Shown here in pieces: positions 1-9,887 of a DNA stretch of 64,000 nt. A model generated the notes under the pieces. It was not told the origin of the DNA, searched no databases, and saw nothing but the letters and a program-made list of their open reading frames with translations. The stretch lies in NCBI GenBank assembly GCA_965204665.1, contig OZ242002.1, positions 558,001-622,000 of the forward strand, written 5' to 3'. This DNA is from Nemesobacter sp965204665. GTDB taxonomy: Bacteria > Desulfobacterota_D > UBA1144 > Nemesobacterales > Nemesobacteraceae. A program made the translations under genes and the position numbers. The first letter of the stretch is position 1. Every line of letters starts with the position of its first letter.

Positions 1-117
1 AGTTACAAACTTGCGAAGGGTTTCAGTGATAGGATGTGCACCGATAACCTTGGGAAACCGATTCCCGAGTTATTGATATATTCGCAAAATGGTCGCTCAC
101 ATGAAAAAAACTCTTGA
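1..117 (+). CDS. possible 3' end of a gene cut by the window edge
   Basis: Frame 1 is open from the first base to a TGA at 115-117 and gives 38 residues without a recognisable motif. It could be the tail of a gene in the polysaccharide cluster that starts outside the window. A stretch this short can also be open by chance. Confidence 0.2.
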   Translation, partial: SYKLAKGFSDRMCTDNLGKPIPELLIYSQNGRSHEKNS

Positions 118-171
118 GATTGAATATCACCGCGTCAAACGCGCTTAACTGCTGCGTGCCGATTTAATATA

Positions 172-1302
172 ATGAACAAGAACACCTGTAAACACCATAA
201 AAAAATTCTTTTCGTATCCCCGAACCTCGCAGCCGGAGGAGCTCAGAGGCAACTGATCAGTATCGCCAACGGGCTCCACAGGAAGGGGTACCAAGTCTCA
301 GTCTTCTTGTTCCACAACGAAGGTGATTTAAAAAGCTACCTTGATGAATACATAAGAACATTTCTGCCGCCATCCGCAGGGATTCTGGAAAGGCTTAGCC
401 CTCTTTGGAGGTTTTATGGAATAATCAGACTTTTCAGGGTTGTTCTGACCGAAAGACCTGATTTGCTTTACAGCAGGCAGTGGCCCAAAATGCCGATAGC
501 GATCATAGGAAAAGTCCTGAAAGTCAAAACGATTTCCGTAGAAGGAAACAACCTTGAGCACTCTCTTTTTAAAAGACCGATTCTGTTTCGGAGCAGGCGA
601 CTTTGCACGCGACTGTCGGACAAAGTGGTAGCCAATTCAGAAAGCCTCGGCCGTGAGGTAAAGGAGGTCTTCGGTCTTGATTCCGACGTAACAGTAATAC
701 ACAACGGAATCGATATCAGATACATACGAGAAAAATCCAAAGAAAATCAGACACACAGGTGGCTCGGCTGCGAAACACCTCTCATACTCGCGGTCGGGTA
801 CCTCAAAAATGACCAGAAGGGTTTTCCCCACCTTCTTAAAGCTCTCGAAATCGTCAACCGGACAAACCCCGCAAGACTCATAATCATAGGAAACGGCAAG
901 AAGGAGAAGCTGGAAGCTCTAGCGGAGAAACTTTCAATAAAAGAAAAAACGGACTTTTTCAGTACGGTTCCGAATCCTTTTCCCTACATGGCAAAGGCTG
1001 ACATTTTCGCGTGCTCATCCTTATATGAAGGCCTCTCGAATGTCATTCTCGAAGCTCTATCTCTAGGCAAGCCGATAGTATCCACGAATCACAAACACGG
1101 CGCAGACGAAATTATTGAGGACAAAAAAAGCGGAATACTAGTTCCCGTGGGGGATCCGCAAAAGATGGCGGACGCAATCATAGAGATTCTAGAAGACGAA
1201 AAACTGAGAAGAAGCCTAGAGAGAGAAGCTGAGAAGAAATCTGAAGACTTCTCAATGGATAGAATGATATCAGCGTACGAAAGGCTGTTCAGAGAAATGT
1301 AG
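172..1302 (+). CDS. GT4-family glycosyltransferase
   Basis: This 376-residue protein probably transfers a sugar from a nucleotide donor onto a lipid-linked glycan at the cytoplasmic face of the inner membrane. The N-terminal acceptor domain opens with the GT4-type glycine turn AAGGAQRQ (about residues 22-29). The C-terminal donor domain has the EX7E motif EGLSNVILE (about residues 286-294), followed by GKPIVST. Length fits GT-B enzymes. It converges on the minus-strand HAD/aminotransferase/CapK operon. The sugar and linkage cannot be read from sequence. The family is very likely; the exact role is unknown. Confidence 0.88.
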   Translation: MNKNTCKHHKKILFVSPNLAAGGAQRQLISIANGLHRKGYQVSVFLFHNEGDLKSYLDEYIRTFLPPSAGILERLSPLWRFYGIIRLFRVVLTERPDLLYSRQWPKMPIAIIGKVLKVKTISVEGNNLEHSLFKRPILFRSRRLCTRLSDKVVANSESLGREVKEVFGLDSDVTVIHNGIDIRYIREKSKENQTHRWLGCETPLILAVGYLKNDQKGFPHLLKALEIVNRTNPARLIIIGNGKKEKLEALAEKLSIKEKTDFFSTVPNPFPYMAKADIFACSSLYEGLSNVILEALSLGKPIVSTNHKHGADEIIEDKKSGILVPVGDPQKMADAIIEILEDEKLRRSLEREAEKKSEDFSMDRMISAYERLFREM

Positions 1303-1454
1303 CGTGCTGGGCGGCACCGGAAAAATCCATCCGCAACAGAAGATGACCATCCTGTCCCACGGCAACCAGAAAACAAATACTGCAAGAAACTGCGGAAACG
1401 CGATTACCATAACTATCCAAAAGCCCGAGTTCAAGTAGAATAAAGGAAATCAAG

Positions 1455-2108
1455 CTAAACAGATAGAATTTCAAACCCTGCAGTTTTGCACCAAGTTGTG
1501 TTTTTTCCCGTTTCAACGATTATTCTGTTTCCCACTAACTCAAGCAGAGGCATGTCAGAAACATGGTCGCTATAACTGTAGGAATTTTCTAGATCAAACG
1601 ACGACAAATCCAAGAATTTGGACAGACGATGTAATTTTTCTCTGCCGAAACAATCATTTTCCAATATCTTTCCTGTCAGAATTCCGTTTTTTTTCTCAAG
1701 TTTGGTTGCTACAACGTTTGTTATGTCATAGTGGCGTGCGTACTCTAGTATATAGTTTTCATAACCGGCCGAAACTATTACGATACAGTCTCCTCGCCGT
1801 TTATGTTTCTTCATTTGCTGAACAACAGGGATATTTTCTTTTGGCAGGAGAGTTTCGAGCAGGTATTCGCGAGCGTAGTTTCTTGCCGCATTAATGTGAA
1901 CTCCGGACACTTGCCTCAGTAGGAATTTTTTGTGGTTTGCTCCGTGAAGTACGCCTGCCTTGCACAAAGATTTTCTCATCAATTCCAAAGCGAGACGTTT
2001 GAAGGATGGATACCGACTTGAAAGCCCCATAATAAATAGGTCTGCGGTTTGAAGGTTTACAAGTGTTCCGCAGAAATCAAAAATTGCGAGAACTCGCTTA
2101 CTTTTCAT
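1455..2108 (-). CDS. HAD-superfamily (subclass IB-like) hydrolase with altered motif I
   Basis: About 217 residues. HAD motif I reads FDFCGTL: the nucleophile Asp11 is present, but the second Asp, the usual general acid/base, is Cys13. Motif II (IVSAG), a motif III lysine region and motif IV (SDHVSDMP) are kept, and the layout resembles SerB-like phosphatases. I chose ATG 2108; a TTG at 2114 is also in frame. The start lies 11 nt inside the upstream aminotransferase gene, so the two are probably translationally coupled. In this cluster it may dephosphorylate a glycan precursor, but the altered motif could weaken or change catalysis. Confidence 0.75.
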   Translation of the reverse strand: MKSKRVLAIFDFCGTLVNLQTADLFIMGLSSRYPSFKRLALELMRKSLCKAGVLHGANHKKFLLRQVSGVHINAARNYAREYLLETLLPKENIPVVQQMKKHKRRGDCIVIVSAGYENYILEYARHYDITNVVATKLEKKNGILTGKILENDCFGREKLHRLSKFLDLSSFDLENSYSYSDHVSDMPLLELVGNRIIVETGKNTTWCKTAGFEILSV

Positions 2109-3195
2109 GATCAAATCTTATCAGTTTTTCAAGAAAATTGCTCATCTGTTCTTTTGTTCCTACTGTTATACGTAGGTATCCATCCATATCCTCAACATGG
2201 CCGTAGTCGCGCACAAATATATCGGATTCTTGCAAGTATCTTATCAAACTGCTCTTGACATCGTCCTCCATCCATAGCAAGATAAAGTTCCCACCGTTGC
2301 TTATAATCCTAAAACGAGATTCTTCCATTTTAGCTAGTTGCTTGCAAAACCATCGCTTCGTCCGAATAACTTCCTTGACGTAAGCCTCTGTGTAAGAGAC
2401 ATCTTCAAGTGCGGCTATAGCAGCTATCTGGGAAAGGGCCGTAACGTTCTTCGGATTTCTGATTTTGTTGAGATGTCGGATGTTACCTGCTGAGGAGATT
2501 GCGTATCCTATGCGGAATCCTGCGAGGGCGAAGGCCTTTGAGAATGTTCTTGTAACTATAGTGTTGCGATATTTTACTGCCACGTTTTTGGCGCTTTTCT
2601 TCGTGAACTCGTAATATGCTTCGTCAATTATGAAAAGTGTGGATGGAAAACACTTCGCTAGCATTTCTATTTCCGATGTTTTGTAAAGTGTCCCGGTTGG
2701 GTTGTTGGGATTACATATGTAGACGATCTTAGGATTCAGTTTTTTTGCATGAGAGAAAAATTCCTCGGTGCGAAAGTCAAAAGGTTCTTCTAGCTTGTGA
2801 TAGCTGACCGAAACCCCTCTGCTCTCTGTAGCAACGCGGAAATTGTCGTATGTTGGTGATACGATTAGGGCATTGTTTCCGGGTTCCGTAAAAGTTCCTA
2901 TTATATATTCGTGCAAGTCATCTGAACCAGCAAAATACTGAACATTTTCCGTTTGTACTTGGCTGTACTTCGCAAGAAGGTGGATAAGTTTCTCGTTGTT
3001 GATGTTTGGATACCAGTTAAGTTGTCCGCTATTCAGAAACTTTTCCACCGCCTCCTTGACTTTTGGTGAGGGGGGCATGGTTGCCTCATTCCAGTCAAGT
3101 TTCAGCACATTGTTCCTATCAGTCAGATTCCATGCCTTATGTGAAACGGCATGGTACGGTCGCAAGTTTTTGATATAGTTGTTTGCCAGTTCCAT
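2098..3195 (-). CDS. HisC-like class I/II PLP aminotransferase
   Basis: 365 residues with the fold-type I aminotransferase signature of histidinol-phosphate aminotransferases: CNPNNPTG at 161-168, DEAYYEF from 191, and the PLP lysine K220 in TRTFSKAFALAGFRIGY. No other histidine-biosynthesis gene is nearby. The gene lies between a CapK-like ligase and a HAD protein, almost end to end with the ligase (3 nt apart). It therefore more likely makes an amino or keto intermediate for a surface glycan substituent than histidine. That role is inferred from context; the enzyme class is secure. Confidence 0.85.
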   Translation of the reverse strand: MELANNYIKNLRPYHAVSHKAWNLTDRNNVLKLDWNEATMPPSPKVKEAVEKFLNSGQLNWYPNINNEKLIHLLAKYSQVQTENVQYFAGSDDLHEYIIGTFTEPGNNALIVSPTYDNFRVATESRGVSVSYHKLEEPFDFRTEEFFSHAKKLNPKIVYICNPNNPTGTLYKTSEIEMLAKCFPSTLFIIDEAYYEFTKKSAKNVAVKYRNTIVTRTFSKAFALAGFRIGYAISSAGNIRHLNKIRNPKNVTALSQIAAIAALEDVSYTEAYVKEVIRTKRWFCKQLAKMEESRFRIISNGGNFILLWMEDDVKSSLIRYLQESDIFVRDYGHVEDMDGYLRITVGTKEQMSNFLEKLIRFDHEK

Positions 3196-3198
3196 GCC

Positions 3199-4545
3199 TT
3201 ATTTGTTCACTCTGTTGAATCTGTTAGGGATATAGGAAATAACAGCCCTGAATTTATCTCCCGGCCCGAATTCCATTCCGTTTACTATACGGAAATCGAA
3301 ACTGATTCCTTCAAACTTTTCTTGGATAAGTTTTCTGAAAGAACGGAATTCGGATTCATTTTTTCTTAATGGAAGGATCTTAATTTCTATACTGGAAGGG
3401 GACCGTTGTATCACCTGAAATCTTTCAATCCACAACTGGTCCCGAAAGAATATATGCCATAGGTGGGAGAATATAACAGCCCCGTCGGCGAGTTCAAACA
3501 CATCGTTGGTTCGTCCTTCGACTGAATTGAAATAGCGGAAATCTTCCCCGTAGTTGTAAAAGTCATCGTCCACCATGGCCATGTCTCCGATCTGGAAGCG
3601 TATAAACGGCATTGCCTTTGCCGTCAGGTTGGTCAGGGTTATGAGTCCAGGTTTTCCGGGCCTTACGGGTTGGTCGTTTTCATCAAGGACCTCGGCAAAG
3701 TAAAGATCTTCTGAAATCGTCATGTTTCTTGTATTAGCGCCACTGCACGCTATAGCACTTGCTTCTGATGCACCGTAAAAATTGATAACAGGACATTTAA
3801 AGATATTCTCAAGCGTGGTCCAGACGGTTGGGGGAAGATACTCTGCGGCGGTCACTACTCTCTTCAGTTCAGGAAGATCCAGATTGTTTTTCTCAAGATA
3901 CTCAGCAATGGTAAACAGCGCACTTACGTAGCCGTGCATAATTTGGGGGTTGAAATCAAGAATCAAGCGGACGGAGCGATTAATCTTCTCTCGCGTGAGA
4001 GTGCTTTGCATCGGATTACTTATGTCCCCCGCCGCTAGAAAGAAATACAGTTTGTTGCGCTGGCGAGCAATGTCGCGTGGGCTCATGGGCTTTGATCTCC
4101 ATATCATGCAGTAGCGGTCGTATCTACGGACGCCTGCGTCGTGAAACACCCGATTCTTAACTCTTTTTTTCTTTTGCTGGCTGTCGCGAGTGAAGAAAAT
4201 TTCCGTCGGCACTCCGGTCGACCCAGTCGTTCTTTCGCGGTGCAGGTTCTTTTCATCGAGATTCGCGCATAGAACCTGATTTTCTGAACATGCTGCTTTG
4301 AACGCCTCTTTTTTTACAACCGGCAGTTTGCGTATATCGGCAAGCGTTCTAACAACGAAGTCTTTTGGTACGGAGTATTCTTCATACAGTTCCATGTAGA
4401 ACGGCGAATGTGCCCTCGCATTGGAGACCATCTCATTAATGCTTTTGATTTGGTAGGTGCGCAGATTTCCCGAGTGGAGGTATTTTTTCCGCGTAAGATG
4501 TTTACCCCAGTATCTCAGGAATTCAGTTCCTTTGTAGGCTAGCAT
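3199..4545 (-). CDS. CapK-like / phenylacetate-CoA ligase-related adenylating enzyme
   Basis: 448 residues of the PaaK/CapK branch of adenylate-forming enzymes. The AMP-binding motif is RTTGSTGVPTEIFF near residue 105; INFYGASEASAIACSG near 255 is the second nucleotide-binding segment; FIRFQIGDMA near 310 is the hinge region. CapK proteins occur in capsule clusters and are thought to activate carboxylates for attachment to sugars. The start overlaps the upstream glycosyltransferase gene by 23 nt, and the aminotransferase follows 3 nt downstream, so all sit in one operon. The substrate is unknown. Confidence 0.82.
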   Translation of the reverse strand: MLAYKGTEFLRYWGKHLTRKKYLHSGNLRTYQIKSINEMVSNARAHSPFYMELYEEYSVPKDFVVRTLADIRKLPVVKKEAFKAACSENQVLCANLDEKNLHRERTTGSTGVPTEIFFTRDSQQKKKRVKNRVFHDAGVRRYDRYCMIWRSKPMSPRDIARQRNKLYFFLAAGDISNPMQSTLTREKINRSVRLILDFNPQIMHGYVSALFTIAEYLEKNNLDLPELKRVVTAAEYLPPTVWTTLENIFKCPVINFYGASEASAIACSGANTRNMTISEDLYFAEVLDENDQPVRPGKPGLITLTNLTAKAMPFIRFQIGDMAMVDDDFYNYGEDFRYFNSVEGRTNDVFELADGAVIFSHLWHIFFRDQLWIERFQVIQRSPSSIEIKILPLRKNESEFRSFRKLIQEKFEGISFDFRIVNGMEFGPGDKFRAVISYIPNRFNRVNK

Positions 4546-5677
4546 GGGTGGAGTTGTTTTTTTTCGTTACTTCTTTAAACAGCAACATATAGTCGGAAGT
4601 CATCTTCTCAACCGTAAAACTCTGTACCTTCTCCATTGCGTTCAGAGACATGCTCTTTTGGAGATCCTTGTCTTTTAACACTTGTTCAATTGTTTTTGCC
4701 ATGGTTTCTGCATCGTCGACGGGTACCAACAATCCATTTTTTCCGTCCTCAATAATCTCGTTCGCGCCGAACTTGTGATTTGTTGAGATTGTAGGTATTC
4801 CGAGGAGTTGAGCTTCAAGGAGAGAATTGGAAAAACCTTCTCGTGTTGATGGCGAAACATACAGATCAGCGGCGACCATCAGCGGGTAGGGGTTAAGTTT
4901 CCATCCGGCGAATGAAATCTCGTTTTCGAGGCGTAGCACTCTGACTTTTTCAAGCAGTTTTTTCTTCATCTTGCCATCGCCGACTATCAGAAGATGTGCT
5001 TTCATTTTTTTGTTTAAAATCGCAAACGCGTCAATCAGGGTCTCAAGACCTTTGTGATTAGCAAGCCTTGTTACTGAAACAACAAGAGGTACAGTTTGCA
5101 TCTTGATCCACTCATTTTGTGTTTCTTTGATGCTCTTTTTCTTTATGAGTGTTGTTTCCAAGCCATTGTAAACAACCGTCGGCTTTGATTTAAGTTTCAG
5201 AAGTCGCTCACATTCCAGAGCAAGTCCTTGTGAATTTGTGACCATATGAGTCGCAAGTTTTACGCTCAGTCTAAGCCAGAGAAAGGAAATAAGGTTGTCC
5301 TTTTTTTTTCTGATCCCCGTGGAGTCTCTTTTTCTGGGGTGGTTTACTATGACGATGACCGTCGGTATTCCGACAATTTTTCCAGCAATAGCGACGGATG
5401 CGTGTTCGATTCTAGTGTAAAGCACATCGGGCTTAACTTTTCTTAAAACTTTTATCAGAAAAAAAATTTTGATCAGAGTTTTAAAAGGCGAAAACGCACA
5501 AAAACCAGGAAAAAAAAGGTCCACTCCCTCAGGAATCTCTTTTACCATGTGACCATGTTTTCTGAAGACAAACAGTGCAGGACGCATGTTTTTCTCCACA
5601 AGCCTTCTCGCAAGATTTATGGTTTGTTTTTCCGCTCCGCCTATTTGAAGATGAGACAACACCATTAAAATTTTCAT
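4523..5677 (-). CDS. GT4-family glycosyltransferase
   Basis: 384 residues from ATG 5677 (MKILMVLSHLQIGGAEKQ), which fits the family N-terminus; longer readings to 5734 add unrelated sequence. The donor domain has EGFSNSLLE (EX7E), then GIPTISTNHKFGANEIIEDG. The tail closely resembles that of the gene at 172-1302 (NHK.GA.EIIED), so the two are paralogues. It is the first gene of a minus-strand operon with CapK, aminotransferase and HAD genes. The AT-rich stretch upstream (about 5690-5715) may hold promoters for this gene and the divergent flippase. Confidence 0.88.
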   Translation of the reverse strand: MKILMVLSHLQIGGAEKQTINLARRLVEKNMRPALFVFRKHGHMVKEIPEGVDLFFPGFCAFSPFKTLIKIFFLIKVLRKVKPDVLYTRIEHASVAIAGKIVGIPTVIVIVNHPRKRDSTGIRKKKDNLISFLWLRLSVKLATHMVTNSQGLALECERLLKLKSKPTVVYNGLETTLIKKKSIKETQNEWIKMQTVPLVVSVTRLANHKGLETLIDAFAILNKKMKAHLLIVGDGKMKKKLLEKVRVLRLENEISFAGWKLNPYPLMVAADLYVSPSTREGFSNSLLEAQLLGIPTISTNHKFGANEIIEDGKNGLLVPVDDAETMAKTIEQVLKDKDLQKSMSLNAMEKVQSFTVEKMTSDYMLLFKEVTKKNNSTHASLQRN

Positions 5678-5876
5678 TTGAAACTCTTTATAATAATTAT
5701 AATATAATATCATATGGGGATTTATTTGCCCCATTAATGTCGTCCTGGTTTGCAGATTTCTCTATTTCGGCGAAAGAAAGAACAAAACGGAAAGTATTCG
5801 GGAAGAAACTTCACCGTTTTCTAGCGGTTCAAGGACGGTTTCCGTCGGCCTATAAAATCTGACAGATTTCTGACAA

Positions 5877-7199
5877 ATGCCGAACTCATTATCCGTTGAG
5901 AAAAAAAATCTACTGAAAAATGTTTCTTGGCTTTTTGGAAGCAGGATAGGAGGTTCGCTGTTCGTAGCCCTTGAAGCCGTGCTTCTTGCCCGATTCCTAG
6001 GGCTTGAGCAGTTTGGTCTTTTCAGCTTGATTGTGGCCTATGTGGGGATCGTCAACAGTTTTTTTGATCTCAGAGTTAAGGAAGCGACCGTCAAATATGT
6101 GGGGCAACAGATGGAAAGACACGAAAAGAAAAAACTAGTTTCATTCATCAGGTTATTTTACCTGATAGATTTTTCTACTGGCTTGATGGCTTTTTTCGTG
6201 GCAATTGCGTTTGCAGGTCTTGCTGATACGCTTTTTATCAAATCTGAAGGAGTCTTTGAATTTGTTCTTATTTATTCGTTCTGTCTATTAGTCTCAACTG
6301 TCAATGCTAGTTCTCGGGCTATTTTGGAAGTTTTCAAAAAGTTCGGCAGTGTCGGGCTTGTGGACATGTTCAGTGTTGCCGCTAGGGTTCTCTTTGTTCT
6401 TGTGTTTCTTATGGCGGGGTTTGGAATAAAGGGCGTTTTGCTGGCTTACGTGGTGGGGGCGTTTATAAATTTCTCCGTTCTTCAATTTCTTGTGAATAGC
6501 GTTTTAACAAGAGAGGGTTTTGGAGGGTGGTTCAGGGGGAGTTTTAAGCTTGGAAAATCTGAAATAAAAAATGTTATGTCTTTTATTTTCAGTTCAACTC
6601 TCTCTGCGTTTTTCGGCAGAGTTTTCAGGGAAGATTTTCCGATATTGTTACTTGGCCATTTTTTTGGAAAGGAAACTTCCGGGCTTTACAAAATCGCTAT
6701 CGCTTTTCCAAAAGTAATTGTAAAACTTAGGTCTCCATTGGGAAGGGTGATATATCCTTCTTTAGTGAGTCTCGAAGAACGGGGATCTTATGATGATTTC
6801 GAAAAAATTATTTCCTATTCAGTTAGTTTCTTGCTCAAATTTTTTATTCCAATCGGAACTGTATTTTTCATATTTGCCGACGAGATTATCGCCCTTACCT
6901 TCGGTGCGGAATATATTCCTGCTGCAACTGCGATGAGAATTATTGTGGTGGGGGAGGTTTTATACGGATTTTTTTTCTGGACTACTGCAGTTTTTCTTGT
7001 GCTGGGGAGAATATGGTTTAGAACCGGATTGACCTTTATAAACTCCATCTGCTACCTTGTTGCTTGTTTTTATCTCGTTCCCTTCTATTCCGTTGAAGGA
7101 GCCGCTTTTGCTAAACTCGTCCCTCATGTGATTTCGCTGAGCGTAGCTGTTCTGCTTTTTCGGGAAATAAGAGGAAGAAGAGGGGAAAGAAGAATTTAA
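5877..7199 (+). CDS. Wzx-like polysaccharide flippase
   Basis: 440 residues, strongly hydrophobic throughout, with about twelve predicted membrane segments, as expected for the MATE-like polysaccharide transporter group. Basic cytoplasmic loops such as MERHEKKKL alternate with hydrophobic helices. It starts MPNSLSVEKKNLLKNVSWLFGS, typical of lipid-linked oligosaccharide flippases. Divergent from the minus-strand glycosyltransferase operon, it would move the finished repeat unit across the inner membrane. No Wzy polymerase or Wzz is visible in the window. Confidence 0.85.
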   Translation: MPNSLSVEKKNLLKNVSWLFGSRIGGSLFVALEAVLLARFLGLEQFGLFSLIVAYVGIVNSFFDLRVKEATVKYVGQQMERHEKKKLVSFIRLFYLIDFSTGLMAFFVAIAFAGLADTLFIKSEGVFEFVLIYSFCLLVSTVNASSRAILEVFKKFGSVGLVDMFSVAARVLFVLVFLMAGFGIKGVLLAYVVGAFINFSVLQFLVNSVLTREGFGGWFRGSFKLGKSEIKNVMSFIFSSTLSAFFGRVFREDFPILLLGHFFGKETSGLYKIAIAFPKVIVKLRSPLGRVIYPSLVSLEERGSYDDFEKIISYSVSFLLKFFIPIGTVFFIFADEIIALTFGAEYIPAATAMRIIVVGEVLYGFFFWTTAVFLVLGRIWFRTGLTFINSICYLVACFYLVPFYSVEGAAFAKLVPHVISLSVAVLLFREIRGRRGERRI

Positions 7200-7866
7200 C
7201 TGTACTAGTATTCTGTCACACAATGATTTGGGTACAATGTATTTCAAGATGGATGCATCTAGCATAAGGAAGAAGGAACATATGAAGAGAGTACATTGTG
7301 GGACATGAACTGAAAAATCACATTCGCTGACATCGCTACAAACTCAAGCCGTCTATTCATAAATCGTCATATGACGAGTAAGGTCGTTAAAGAATAAATC
7401 TACTGTTAGGAATGCATCTGTTTTTTTGAAGGAGGAGGTTGAAAATCTTCTAAAATAGTGTGTAGTTGTACTTTGGGAAAGAAATGACATCAACACCTAA
7501 CTGCTTGTAATGCAAGGATAATTATGCCGCTGTATCGGCCGAGGAGAGAAGAAAATGGAAGACAAATCAGATTCGGTAAAAACATCTCGGTTCTGAGGGC
7601 TACGCTGAACAATGCAGAATCTCAGAATATCTTCGCAGTCTCAGTTGTGCTGTAACGTTTTTCGACCCAATTCTCATCTAATGAGCGCATATGAGTACAT
7701 ATCTTCCGCTGTCTCACTTCGGATTGAGACAATCTTACGGTCAGATTTCTTGCATTTTATTTGCTTGTGGGGGAGTTTCGTGCTCTGTTCACCATGGAAG
7801 TGGTAGGATTTTTCAGATGCCCGATTGACTCAATAATTTTGCAAAAGGCTCTGTATAAATACGAAA
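7200..7866 (+). other. 667-bp gap without a supportable gene
   Basis: Six-frame reading shows only short unrelated open stretches with frequent stops. A segment near 7410-7455 (SVFLKEEVENLLK in one frame) might be debris of a lost gene, but I cannot place it. The composition is AT-rich, like the surrounding cluster. I see no terminator or RNA gene. Confidence 0.5.
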
Positions 7867-9021
7867 ATGCCCAGCATCAGCAAAATTCTTTACGGGTTCC
7901 ATTTCCCTTTTCCAGGACCCCGTGCTCATCACGTTGCGATAGCAAAGATGGTAGATGCTTTTTCCGAGAGACTGGATGTCACTTTTCTACTTCGGAGATA
8001 TAAAAAGGAATTTACTGACAACATAAGAAACTATTTCGGATTGGAACGGGATTTACGCATCAAGCAGATTTCCTCATTGGATTTTTTGCCTGTTATGTTT
8101 GATTTCGTTTATTGGTTTTCTCTAGGAGTTGAGTTTGACAGGCTTTCTAGAACCTTTTCTTATGGTGAAGCGGCGGTCTATTACAGGTATTCTGGAAAAC
8201 TGAGCAAGTTTATGGCTAACCAGGCACGTCGTCACAAAATACCTTTCTTTACAGAGATTCATACAGGGATTGAATCTCAAAAGGAAATAGAATACTTAAA
8301 AGAGATGCGAGGAATCGTGGTTATTAGTGAAGGATTACGGAATCATTTGCAGGGTCTCGGTTTGGATTCTGACAAAATGCTGCTCGCTCCAAGCGGAGTT
8401 GATATTCACTATTATGAAAAAAGCTTTGAGAACTCTAAAGAGCAGACAAGGAACAATTTGTCTATTCCAATTTCTAAAAATCTAGTTGTCTATACTGGGA
8501 AACCATATAATGATAGAGGGGTAGAGACTTTGATTGACAGTGCGAAGTTTCTAGATGGCTCTACGCTGATATTAATTGTTGGTTCTTTGCCCGAGGATAT
8601 GAAAAGAATTAATCGTATGGTTGAAGAAAACAATTTGCAGGGCAAAATCAGAATCGAGGGACATAAGCCTTCATGTGAAATTCCACAGTATCAGTTGGCA
8701 GCGGATGTTCTGGTAATGCCATATTCGACAATTTGGAATCTTCAGGAGTGGGCTTCTCCAATTAAGATGTTTGAATACATGTCTTCGGGGAATCCAATTG
8801 TATCAACCGATTTTCCGAATATCAGGGAAATTTTGAACGAACAAAACAGTGTCTTAGTTCCACCTGATGATTCACAGGCTCTTGCAATTGGTATACGGAA
8901 ATGTCTGGAAAACAAAGAGTTTTCACGCTCGATAGGAAAAAGGGCATGTGCCCAAGTCAGAGAATACAGTTGGGGAAACAGATCCGCCAGAACTATAGAT
9001 TTCATGAATTCGCTTCTATGA
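7867..9021 (+). CDS. GT4-like glycosyltransferase
   Basis: 384 residues. The N-terminus MPSISKILYGFHFPFPGPRAHHV suits a GT-B acceptor domain. The donor domain begins near residue 195 (LVVYTGKPYNDRGVETLI) and contains SPIKMFEYMSSGNPIVST near 295, a motif common in glycosyltransferase group 1 proteins. It is isolated between two gene-poor stretches and only distantly like the other two glycosyltransferases. Low-GC composition fits a transferred glycan locus. Confidence 0.82.
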   Translation: MPSISKILYGFHFPFPGPRAHHVAIAKMVDAFSERLDVTFLLRRYKKEFTDNIRNYFGLERDLRIKQISSLDFLPVMFDFVYWFSLGVEFDRLSRTFSYGEAAVYYRYSGKLSKFMANQARRHKIPFFTEIHTGIESQKEIEYLKEMRGIVVISEGLRNHLQGLGLDSDKMLLAPSGVDIHYYEKSFENSKEQTRNNLSIPISKNLVVYTGKPYNDRGVETLIDSAKFLDGSTLILIVGSLPEDMKRINRMVEENNLQGKIRIEGHKPSCEIPQYQLAADVLVMPYSTIWNLQEWASPIKMFEYMSSGNPIVSTDFPNIREILNEQNSVLVPPDDSQALAIGIRKCLENKEFSRSIGKRACAQVREYSWGNRSARTIDFMNSLL

Positions 9022-9422
9022 ACTGCTATGCGGAAGGTTTTTTTCGCTGCAATCACCTATAGCATTCATGTCTTAGGCAGAGTCCATAAGGTTATATAGA
9101 CGGCCACCCTTTGAGGAGTCATGGAATTGCAATCTGACTGTCATATACAGAAAATAAGGGCAGTATACAGTTCAACGGAATGCCGAAATCTGCGGAGTCT
9201 ATATGCAGTTTTCATCCCACCCAAGTGTGTTTACAGCCCTTGGAGTCTTTCTTCGTGCCCACATAGCATTTATCTGAGAGGTTCATGCTTTTTTGATATT
9301 CAATGCGTGTCGGTTCCTTTGACGGTTCGCAATCCCTAGCGGACAGCAATGTTTGCGTCTAAGGCTGTGCTACGATTTTGAAGCAGGTGTCGACCCTAGA
9401 TAGGGTTTGAATACCTTGATAG

Positions 9423-9871
9423 ATGAAGTACCACTTCGTCGGCGAGGAAATGTTTTATGATTTTTTCGCGAAGCACAGCGGGGATATTGTTTTCCGCAAA
9501 TTCCCCAAAAGGTCATGAACAGGTCTGGGATTTTTATGATTTCTGCAACATCTTCGCAATGGTCAACAGAACTATAGAGGAAAAGGAAAATACCAAGGGA
9601 CTGCTAGATGTATTTAAGGAGGCCGCCGCAAGAGCAAAACCCGTAATCACCAGAAGCGACGGTGGAAGCAAAGAGGCGGTGTAACACGGCAAACGGGTTT
9701 GTAGTAGACGGAACGGACACGGAACAGGTCGCGGAATACATAACCGCTCTTCCTTCGGACGAGTCCAGACGAGAGATATTCGGAGCGTAGGGAAAACGGA
9801 AAATACTCGGAGAGGTGACCAAAGAAGGAATGATCGAGAGATATCTGAAGATAATCGGCTGCGAGAACTGA
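9423..9871 (+). pseudogene. decayed glycosyltransferase C-terminus
   Basis: Pieces of a GT4 donor domain can be read across two frames. One frame gives IFAMVNRTIEEKENTKG and VFKEAAARAKPVITRSDGG, then a stop at about 9682. The other continues with NGFVVDGTDTEQVAEYITAL and ESRREIFGA, an internal stop, then GMIERYLKIIGCEN and a natural stop at 9869-9871. A possible earlier segment starts at 9423. At least one frameshift and two stops break the frame, and the N-terminal half is missing. Confidence 0.65.
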
Positions 9872-9887
9872 ACGATGCCTTCCGCCG

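Noticed and set aside
5575..5862. 95-codon plus-strand open frame ahead of the flippase
   Set aside because: Overlaps the glycosyltransferase start antisense, has no RBS and no motif.
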